Positions 57,693 through 64,000 of a DNA stretch of 64,000 bases are shown here, piece after piece. How positions within the stretch are numbered: position 1 is the first letter of the stretch; each line of letters starts with the position of its first letter. Source of the DNA: Crassaminicella indica (GTDB lineage Bacteria > Bacillota > Clostridia > Peptostreptococcales > Thermotaleaceae); assembly GCF_019203185.1 (NCBI RefSeq), contig NZ_CP078093.1, forward strand, positions 2,081,058 through 2,145,057, read 5' to 3'. Position numbers and translations under genes: made by a program. A model generated the notes under the pieces. It made no database searches and was not told the origin of the DNA. It saw only the letters and a list, made by a program, of their open reading frames with translations.

Positions 57693-58439
57693 ATGCTTTT
57701 AAAGACAGATGCTGTGGTCTTAAAGCAAAAAAAGTTTGGTGAAGGGGATGCGGTTATTACATTATTCTCTAAAAAATTAGGAAAATTACAAGCAGTAGCA
57801 AAAGGCTTTAAAAGACCTAGAGGGAAATATTCTGTAGGTACTCAGCCATTTTGTTATGGAGAATTTGTATTATTTAAGGGAAAAGAATTGTATCAGATTT
57901 CTCAAGTAGATTTAAAGCAGTCATTTTATAAGCTTAGAGAAGATGTTATAAAATTAACTTATGCTTCATATATATTAGAATTAACTGAAAGTATTATTAC
58001 AGAGGGTCAGACAAACAACAGATTGTTTACGCTACTAATTGAGTATTTACATATTTTTTCTAAAATGAATAAGGAATATGAAACATTGACAAAAGCATAT
58101 GAATTAAAATCTTTGATGTATTCAGGCTTCAAACCGCAAATAGAAAGCTGTGTTCATTGTGGTAGTTTAGGGAGCGAAAATGTTAAATTTAGTGCTAGAG
58201 AAGGTGGAATTTTATGTAGCAATTGTTTGAGTGAAGATCCATACAGCATGAAAATTTCAAGAGTTACAATCAATGTGATGCAATATTTAATGTATGCGGA
58301 TTTAGCTCAAATAGCAAGATTTAAAATTAAGCCATATGTGTTAAAGGAACTAGAAAAAATTGTGAAGCATTATATTAATATACACATAGAAAAAAGTAAA
58401 TTTAAAAGTTTGCAGTTTTTAGAAGCTGTAAAAAAATAA
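57693..58439 (+). CDS. recO: DNA repair protein RecO
   Basis: A 248-residue recombination mediator: an N-terminal OB fold (about 1-80, with VVLKQKKFGEGDAVITLFSK), a helical part and a zinc site from CVHC (about 153-156) to CSNC (about 174-177). It loads RecA onto SSB-covered DNA with RecR. It closes the conserved era-yqzL-recO segment. Confidence 0.95.
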   Translation: MLLKTDAVVLKQKKFGEGDAVITLFSKKLGKLQAVAKGFKRPRGKYSVGTQPFCYGEFVLFKGKELYQISQVDLKQSFYKLREDVIKLTYASYILELTESIITEGQTNNRLFTLLIEYLHIFSKMNKEYETLTKAYELKSLMYSGFKPQIESCVHCGSLGSENVKFSAREGGILCSNCLSEDPYSMKISRVTINVMQYLMYADLAQIARFKIKPYVLKELEKIVKHYINIHIEKSKFKSLQFLEAVKK

Positions 58440-58456
58440 TAAAAGGTGGTGTTATT

Positions 58457-58999
58457 ATGGAAATTACATTAGAAAGTATTGACCAAGTAAGAGATCGAAC
58501 AGGTGTAAGTTATAAGGAAGCAAAAGAAGCTTTAGAAGAAGCAAATGGAAATGTGATTGATGCAATTATTCATATCGAAGAAAGGCAAAATACAAGGTGG
58601 ACAGATAATATTTCTGGGTTCGGTAATGAAATAGTAGAAAGAATCAAAGAGGTTGTTAGAAAAGGAAATGTGACAAAAATTATTTTAAAAAGAGATGGAG
58701 AAGTAATTATGAATATTCCTATAACTGCAGGAGCTGTAGGAGCGGTTTTATCTCCACCAATAGCTATGTTTGGTACAATGGCTGCTTTGGCAACTAAATG
58801 CAAAATAGAAATTGTAAAAACGGATGGTCAAATTGTAGATATTAATGAAATGGCAGAAGAAGCTTTAGAAAATATGAAAAGCGTTGCAGAAGATACTTTT
58901 GAGGGAGTAAAATCAAAAGTAAATGAATATACAAATAAAGAAAAATCACAAAAAAAAGATGAAAATATTCATTTGGATAAAGATCATGACGAAGAATAA
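58457..58999 (+). CDS. DUF4342 protein with UBA/EF-Ts-like N-terminus
   Basis: A 180-residue protein. Residues about 1-42 form a UBA-like helical domain (RDRTGVSYKEAKEALEEANG) like that of EF-Ts. The middle, about 50-120, is the DUF4342 core with IILKRDGEVIMNIPITAG and a glycine/alanine-rich hydrophobic segment that could touch the membrane. The tail is charged and helical. Function unknown. It follows recO by 17 bases with AAAGGTGGTG. Confidence 0.82.
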   Translation: MEITLESIDQVRDRTGVSYKEAKEALEEANGNVIDAIIHIEERQNTRWTDNISGFGNEIVERIKEVVRKGNVTKIILKRDGEVIMNIPITAGAVGAVLSPPIAMFGTMAALATKCKIEIVKTDGQIVDINEMAEEALENMKSVAEDTFEGVKSKVNEYTNKEKSQKKDENIHLDKDHDEE

Positions 59000-59007
59000 A
59001 AATAACC

Positions 59008-59036
59008 TTTACATGAATGCATGAATGTGGTAAAAT
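59008..59036 (+). promoter_or_regulatory. Promoter of the glycyl-tRNA synthetase gene
   Basis: TTTACA and TAAAAT are spaced 17 bases, about 30 bases upstream of the T-box leader. Confidence 0.65.
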
Positions 59037-59074
59037 TACGTAAAAACATATTTTTGCTATGATAGAGAGGAGTA

Positions 59075-59204
59075 ATCAAAGAGTATTATAAGAGAGAGTC
59101 GGTGTTGGTGGAAATCCGATATAATCCTTTGATGAAGGGCGCTCTTGAGCAAATTGATGAAAGTGGATACCTTTGTATCAACTAGGGTGGAACCGCGGAA
59201 GAAT
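59075..59204 (+). ncRNA. T-box leader (glycine)
   Basis: The T-box sequence AGGGTGGAACCGCGG is at 59184-59198, preceded by a stem I region with AGAGAGTCGGTG and GGTGGAAATCC. GGGC near 59137-59140 in the descending part of stem I offers a GGC glycine specifier, which fits the downstream gene. Uncharged tRNA-Gly would stabilise the antiterminator and allow glyQS transcription. Confidence 0.92.
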
Positions 59205-59205
59205 A

Positions 59206-59247
59206 GCCTTTCGTCCCTTACTATGGGACGAGGGGTTTATTTTTTTA
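59206..59247 (+). terminator. T-box regulated terminator
   Basis: CCTTTCGTCCC pairs with GGGACGAGGGG around TTACTAT, followed by TTTATTTTTTT. It is mutually exclusive with the antiterminator that contains the T-box sequence. Confidence 0.92.
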
Positions 59248-59272
59248 CAGTAAATTAGAAGGAGGATTTGAA

Positions 59273-60661
59273 ATGACTACAGAAAAGACAATGGACAAAA
59301 TCGTTGCACTGGCAAAAGGAAGAGGATTTATATTTCCAGGATCTGAAATATATGGAGGATTAGCAAATACATGGGATTATGGACCGTTGGGAGTTGAATT
59401 AAAGAATAATGTTAAAAAAGCGTGGTGGAAAAAATTTATTCAAGAATCTCCTTATAATGTAGGTCTTGACGCTGCGATTTTAATGAACCCACAAACATGG
59501 GTAGCTTCTGGTCATGTTGGAGGATTTAATGATCCATTACTAGATTGTAAAAAGTGTAAAACAAGATTTAGAGCTGACAAGCTTATTGAAGATTATTTAA
59601 GAGAAAAAGGAGAAGAAGCAGTAATAGATGGTTGGTCAAATGAAAGAATGGAAAGCTTTATCAATGAAGAAGGCATAAGATGTCCAGAATGTGGAGAATT
59701 GGATTATACAAATATTAGACAATTCAATCTTATGTTTAAGACTTATCAAGGGGTAACAGAAGATTCAAAATCTGAAATATTTTTAAGACCAGAAACAGCT
59801 CAAGGGATATTTGTAAACTTTAAAAACGTACAAAGAAGTTCAAGGAAGAAAGTGCCTTTTGGAATTGGACAAATAGGTAAATCCTTTAGAAATGAAATTA
59901 CACCAGGAAACTTTACTTTTAGAACTCGTGAATTTGAGCAAATGGAGCTTGAGTTTTTCTGTAAACCTGGAGAAGACTTAGAGTGGTTTGATTACTGGAA
60001 AAATTATTGTAAAAATTGGTTATTATCTTTAAATATGAAACCTGAAAATATTAAAATGAGAGATCACGATAAAGAAGAATTATCTCATTATAGTAATGCA
60101 ACAACAGACATTGAATACAAGTTCCCATTTGGTTGGGGTGAGCTGTGGGGAATTGCAGATAGAACAGACTTTGATTTAAAACAGCATAAGGAGCATTCAG
60201 GTGTTGATTTAAGCTATCAAGATCCAGTAACAAACGAAAAATATATACCATATTGTATAGAACCATCTCTAGGAGCAGATAGAGTAACTCTAGCATTTTT
60301 GATAGATGCTTATGAAGAAGAGGTATTAGATGATGGAAGCAGTAGAACAGTTTTAAAATTACATCCAGCATTATCACCATATAAAGTGGCAGTATTACCA
60401 TTGACAAAGAAATTAAGTGAAGGTGCAGAAAGCTTGTATTCAAAACTTGCTAAGAAATTTATGGTTGATTATGATGTGTCTGGTAGTATTGGAAAAAGAT
60501 ATAGAAGACAAGATGAAATTGGTACACCTCTTTGTATTACTTATGACTTTGATACGCTAGAAGACAATTCAGTTACTGTAAGAGATAGAGATACAATGGA
60601 GCAAGTAAGAATAAAAATAGAAGATTTGGAAAGATACATTGAAGAAAGAATTGATTTTTAA
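59273..60661 (+). CDS. glyQS: Glycine--tRNA ligase (homodimeric type)
   Basis: A 462-residue class II synthetase of the single-chain alpha2 type. Features are [15 protein letters not shown] near the N-terminus, a zinc-type insertion with CKKC (about 92) and CPEC, the motif 2 region [20 protein letters not shown] and motif 3 [10 protein letters not shown]. The C-terminal anticodon-binding domain begins near 365. It charges tRNA-Gly and is controlled by the T-box upstream. An AGAAGGAGG site precedes the ATG. A terminator follows. Confidence 0.96.
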   Translation: MTTEKTMDKIVALAKGRGFIFPGSEIYGGLANTWDYGPLGVELKNNVKKAWWKKFIQESPYNVGLDAAILMNPQTWVASGHVGGFNDPLLDCKKCKTRFRADKLIEDYLREKGEEAVIDGWSNERMESFINEEGIRCPECGELDYTNIRQFNLMFKTYQGVTEDSKSEIFLRPETAQGIFVNFKNVQRSSRKKVPFGIGQIGKSFRNEITPGNFTFRTREFEQMELEFFCKPGEDLEWFDYWKNYCKNWLLSLNMKPENIKMRDHDKEELSHYSNATTDIEYKFPFGWGELWGIADRTDFDLKQHKEHSGVDLSYQDPVTNEKYIPYCIEPSLGADRVTLAFLIDAYEEEVLDDGSSRTVLKLHPALSPYKVAVLPLTKKLSEGAESLYSKLAKKFMVDYDVSGSIGKRYRRQDEIGTPLCITYDFDTLEDNSVTVRDRDTMEQVRIKIEDLERYIEERIDF

Positions 60662-60680
60662 TAGAGAGTGAGTTTAAAGG

Positions 60681-60727
60681 AGACAATAGAGGCGAAGAGA
60701 TATGATATTCTCTCTATTGTCTTTTAT
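60681..60727 (+). terminator. Terminator of the glycyl-tRNA synthetase gene
   Basis: AGACAATAGAG pairs perfectly with CTCTATTGTCT (60712-60722); the inner loop can pair further (AGAGATATGATATTCT). TTTT follows. Confidence 0.85.
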
Positions 60728-60902
60728 TATAGAATAGTAGTGATTCATACCTAAAACATAAAAAACACACCCAATATTCATAATATTTATAAAAAAGCAT
60801 TAAAAAGTATAGCAAAAATAAGAAATATTTGTTACAATTATATATATAATATAGCATAAAGGATTATTAGTATAACACATTAAAGAAAATTCTATAAAAG
60901 AG

Positions 60903-61541
60903 GTGATTCCTATAGAATTCACAGAACGTCAACAAAAAATCATTCAAATTGTAAAAGAACATGAACCAATTACGAGTGAACAAATTGCAAAGCTTTTGAA
61001 AGTTACAAGGGCTACATTAAGACCAGATTTAGCAATACTTACAATGACTGGGATGTTAGATGCAAGACCGAAGGTAGGGTATTTATATTCTGGAAATAAA
61101 CCAGTGAATTTAATTTCTGAAGAAATTCATCGTATAAAAGTAAGAGATATAAAATCTATGCCTGTAGTGGTTGAAGAACAGACTACGCTTTATGATGCGA
61201 TTGTAACATTATTTCTTGAAGATGTTGGAACAATTTTTGTTGTATCCAATGGATTTCTTACAGGTGCGGTATCTAGAAAGGATTTTTTAAAAAATATTAT
61301 GGGAGGCACAGATATCAATAAGGTGCCGGTAGGTTTAATTATGACTAGAATGCCCAATATCGTTATGACTTATCCAAATGAAACTGCACTAGAGGCTGCT
61401 ATAAAAATTATAGAGCATGAAGTTGACAGTCTTCCAGTAGTTGAAAAAGTTCAAAAAGGCGAAAAAGAATATTACAAAGTAGTAGGAAAAGTATCAAAGA
61501 CTAACATCACAAAATTATTTGTTGAGCTTGGGAGTCAATAA
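60903..61541 (+). CDS. ccpN: CcpN-like transcriptional repressor (HTH plus CBS domains)
   Basis: A protein of about 212 residues: an N-terminal HTH (ERQQKIIQIVKEHEPITSEQ, about 8-27, then LLKVTRATLRPDLAIL) and two CBS domains (about 80-205). In Bacillus CcpN represses gluconeogenic genes and is co-transcribed with the PPDK-regulator homologue, exactly as here. The start is uncertain: GTG 60903 overlaps the AGAGGTGAT ribosome binding site, and no ATG, GTG or TTG follows at normal spacing, so an ATT or ATA start is possible. Confidence 0.92.
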   Translation: MIPIEFTERQQKIIQIVKEHEPITSEQIAKLLKVTRATLRPDLAILTMTGMLDARPKVGYLYSGNKPVNLISEEIHRIKVRDIKSMPVVVEEQTTLYDAIVTLFLEDVGTIFVVSNGFLTGAVSRKDFLKNIMGGTDINKVPVGLIMTRMPNIVMTYPNETALEAAIKIIEHEVDSLPVVEKVQKGEKEYYKVVGKVSKTNITKLFVELGSQ

Positions 61542-61562
61542 TTGAAAAGGGGGCATGAAAGC

Positions 61563-62372
61563 ATGAATAGCAGATTAGTAGTATATGTAATTTCTGATTC
61601 AATAGGAGAAACAGGAGAACAGGTAGTAAAGGCAGCTATTAGCCAATTTGTATGTAAGGATTGTGAAATAAGAAGATTTCCATATATATCAGAAGAAGAA
61701 CAGATATTGGAAATTATAAATGAAGCAAAAAATGAAAAATCTATGATTGTTTTTACAATAGTGATACCTAGTTTAAGAAAAATACTTCTTGAAAAAGCAA
61801 AAGAGCATAATATTATTGCTGTAGATGCGATGACGCCTATTGTAGAAGCATTGGAGAAATCATTAAATGAGCAGCCTAAAAATGAACCTGGATTAATAAG
61901 AAAATTAGACGAAAAATATTTTAAAAAGATTGAAGCCATTGAATTTGCAGTAAAATATGATGATGGAAAAGATCCTAGAGGTTTAAAAAAAGCAGATATT
62001 GTCTTAATCGGTATATCAAGAACTTCTAAAACACCTTTAAGCATGTATCTTGCACATAAAAATATAAAAGTAGCAAATGTTCCATTAGTTCCAGAAGTTG
62101 TAGTACCAGATGAATTATTTGAAATTTCGCCTAGAAAAATAATAGGACTTACAACAAATCCTATTAAGCTTAATGAAATAAGACAAGAAAGATTAAAAGC
62201 TTTAGGGCTTAGAAATGAAGCAAATTATGCGAGTATGGATAGAATATTAAAGGAATTAGATTATGCTGAAAATCTAATGAAGCGAATAGGCTGTCCAATT
62301 ATTGATGTGTCTAGTAAAGCAATAGAAGAAAGTGCACGTATCATTTTAGAAATAATCAAAGAAAACGATTAA
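61563..62372 (+). CDS. ppsR: Pyruvate phosphate dikinase regulatory protein (kinase/pyrophosphorylase)
   Basis: A 269-residue DUF299 bifunctional enzyme that inactivates PPDK by ADP-dependent phosphorylation of a threonine and reactivates it by phosphate-dependent removal. Features are VYVISDSIGETGEQVVKAA near the N-terminus and the P-loop-like GISRTSKTPLSMYLAHKN (about 150-167). ATG 61563, after AAAGGGGGC, is preferred to TTG 61542, which follows the ccpN stop directly. The target, ppdK, is the next gene. Confidence 0.95.
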   Translation: MNSRLVVYVISDSIGETGEQVVKAAISQFVCKDCEIRRFPYISEEEQILEIINEAKNEKSMIVFTIVIPSLRKILLEKAKEHNIIAVDAMTPIVEALEKSLNEQPKNEPGLIRKLDEKYFKKIEAIEFAVKYDDGKDPRGLKKADIVLIGISRTSKTPLSMYLAHKNIKVANVPLVPEVVVPDELFEISPRKIIGLTTNPIKLNEIRQERLKALGLRNEANYASMDRILKELDYAENLMKRIGCPIIDVSSKAIEESARIILEIIKEND

Positions 62373-62408
62373 GGGATCAGGGTGTGTTATAGGAAAGGAG
62401 TTTTGGGT

Positions 62409-64000
62409 ATGAAAAAATATGTATATGCTTTTCATGAAGGGAATAAGGAAATGAAATCTTTGTTGGGAGGAAAAGGAGCAAATTTAGCAGAAATGATAAA
62501 AATTGGACTCCCTGTTCCTCCTGGATTTACTGTTACTACTGAAGCTTGTAATAAATATTATGATGATGGTCAAAAAATTAGCCAAGATATTATAGATGAA
62601 ATCTTTTGCCATTTACATGAATTAGAAAATAATACTCAAAAAAGGTTTGGAGATTATAATAATCCTTTGCTTGTATCAGTAAGGTCTGGTGCTGTTGTTT
62701 CTATGCCGGGAATGATGGATACAATTCTTAATTTAGGACTTAATGATGAATCTGTAATAGGACTAGCAAAAGCAACTGGCAATGAAAGATTTGCATATGA
62801 TAGCTACAGAAGATTTATTCAGATGTTTAGTGATGTAGTTTTAAACATTCAGAAATATAAATTTGATAATATTTTAGAAAAAGAAAAGCGCTCAAGTAAA
62901 GTTCAGCTAGATACAGATTTAACTGTTGATAATTTAAAAAATATTATTAAAGAATATAAAAAAATTGTTAAAAAAGAAACAAAAAAAGCTTTTCCACAAG
63001 AACCTAAAAAACAATTATTGATGGCTATTGAAGCTGTGTTTGGTTCATGGAATAATGCACGTGCTATTATTTATAGAGATATTAATGATATACCTAATCA
63101 CTATGGAACAGCTGTAAATGTACAGTCTATGGTTTTTGGAAATATGGGAGAAAAATCAGGTACAGGAGTAGCATTTACAAGAAATCCTGCAACAGGTGAG
63201 AAAAAATTATTTGGTGAGTTTTTAATGAATGCACAAGGAGAAGATGTTGTAGCAGGGATTAGAACGCCTCAACCAATTTGTGAGCTTAAAAATACGATGC
63301 CGAAGGTTTATGAGCAATTTGTAAATGTTGCAAATCTTTTAGAAAAGCATTATAAAGATATGCAGGATATTGAATTTACTATTGAAAATGAAAAATTATA
63401 TTTACTTCAAACAAGAAATGGTAAAAGAACAGCAGCAGCAGCTATTAATATAGCTGTAGATATGGTAGAAGAAAATATTATAGATAAAGAAACAGCTATT
63501 ATGAGAATCGAACCTGCTCAATTAGATCAGCTATTACATCCAACCTTTGAAGAAGAAGCTATGCAAAAAATAGAAAAAATTACACAAGGCTTACCTGCAT
63601 CTCCGGGGGCTGCTACAGGTAGGATATATTTTAATGCAAATGATCTTGTAAAAGCTGCTAATGAAGGAGAAATGACAATCCTTGTAAGACTTGAGACTTC
63701 TCCTGAAGATATTGAGGGAATGGTAGCTGCACAGGGAATTTTAACTGCAAGAGGAGGAATGACTTCTCATGCTGCAGTTGTAGCAAGAGGAATGGGTAAA
63801 TGCTGTGTAGCAGGCTGTGGAGAAATTAAAGTTGATGAGATAAATAAAGTATTTAAGATAGATGGGAAAATTTTCAAAGAAGGAGATTATCTATCATTAG
63901 ATGGAAATACAGGAAATGTTTATGCAGGCAAGCTTCCAACTAAAGAACCAGAACTATCTGGGAATTTTGCAAAGCTAATGAGTTGGGCTGATGAGATCAG
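62409..64000 (+). CDS. ppdK: Pyruvate, phosphate dikinase (partial, N-terminal 530 residues)
   Basis: The frame opens at ATG 62409 (AAAGGAG upstream) and is still open at the window end. The ATP-grasp domain has LLGGKGANLAEMIKIGLPVP (about 18-37) and VRSGAVVSMPGMMDT. The phosphohistidine domain has GGMTSHAAVVARGMGKCC with the swivelling His at about 454, next to the regulatory Thr of the same motif. It interconverts pyruvate and phosphoenolpyruvate with ATP/AMP and pyrophosphate/phosphate. The PEP/pyruvate-binding barrel lies beyond the window. With the membrane pyrophosphatase upstream it suggests pyrophosphate-based energy economy. Confidence 0.96.
   Translation, partial: MKKYVYAFHEGNKEMKSLLGGKGANLAEMIKIGLPVPPGFTVTTEACNKYYDDGQKISQDIIDEIFCHLHELENNTQKRFGDYNNPLLVSVRSGAVVSMPGMMDTILNLGLNDESVIGLAKATGNERFAYDSYRRFIQMFSDVVLNIQKYKFDNILEKEKRSSKVQLDTDLTVDNLKNIIKEYKKIVKKETKKAFPQEPKKQLLMAIEAVFGSWNNARAIIYRDINDIPNHYGTAVNVQSMVFGNMGEKSGTGVAFTRNPATGEKKLFGEFLMNAQGEDVVAGIRTPQPICELKNTMPKVYEQFVNVANLLEKHYKDMQDIEFTIENEKLYLLQTRNGKRTAAAAINIAVDMVEENIIDKETAIMRIEPAQLDQLLHPTFEEEAMQKIEKITQGLPASPGAATGRIYFNANDLVKAANEGEMTILVRLETSPEDIEGMVAAQGILTARGGMTSHAAVVARGMGKCCVAGCGEIKVDEINKVFKIDGKIFKEGDYLSLDGNTGNVYAGKLPTKEPELSGNFAKLMSWADEI

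Overview
This window looks like core chromosome of a low-GC, anaerobic, endospore-forming Firmicute of the class Clostridia. The signs are AT-rich codon use, strong GGAGG-type ribosome binding sites, many TTG/GTG starts, sporulation genes yqfC/yqfD, a complete selenoprotein glycine reductase operon, a membrane pyrophosphatase and pyruvate phosphate dikinase. A relative of amino-acid-fermenting (Stickland) clostridia is most likely. The genus is inference, and no 16S rRNA is present.

Layout. 1-3.9 kb: tetrapyrrole genes (hemC end, a cobA-hemD fusion, hemB, hemL), followed by a SEC-C protein. 4.5-7.5 kb: a class I aminotransferase (minus strand) and rarA. 7.5-12.5 kb, minus strand: a YtrA-like GntR regulator with its ABC-2 exporter, a repeat element, and homoserine dehydrogenase. 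12.7-16.5 kb: a short-chain dehydrogenase with the two glycine decarboxylase subunits gcvPA and gcvPB. 16.9-20.8 kb: cheX, trmL, a Na/Pi cotransporter and a DegV protein. 20.8-29.1 kb: a tandem glycine riboswitch and the operon grdX-trxB-trxA-grdE-grdA-grdB-grdC-grdD; grdA and grdB each read an in-frame UGA as selenocysteine. 29.2-34 kb: a BMP-type nucleoside ABC importer. 34.1-35.5 kb: sigma-54. 35.5-41.2 kb: cggR-gap-pgk-tpiA-eno behind a recognisable CggR operator. 41.3-48.1 kb: secG, hppA, a DUF1294 protein, rnr, a HAD phosphatase, smpB and tmRNA. 48.2-59 kb: the conserved yqfC-yqfD-phoH-pgpH-ybeY-dgkA/PAP2-CBS-DUF502-cdd-era-yqzL-recO cluster and a DUF4342 protein. 59-60.7 kb: T-box and glycyl-tRNA synthetase. 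60.9-64 kb: ccpN, the PPDK regulator and the start of ppdK, which runs off the window.

Glycine is the recurring theme. It is oxidised by GcvP, reduced by the grd system under a glycine riboswitch, and charged onto tRNA by an enzyme under a T-box. Central carbon flow is controlled from both sides by CggR (glycolysis) and CcpN/PPDK-regulatory protein (PEP formation).

I did not find a clearly new system. The least explained items are a long-palindrome intergenic repeat (one full-length copy, one partial copy, one diverged copy), a short coding stretch after the CBS-protein gene that is readable only by a -1 shift or UGA readthrough, and hairpins inside the grd and glycolytic operons. Most antisense open frames are shadows of these genes and are left out.
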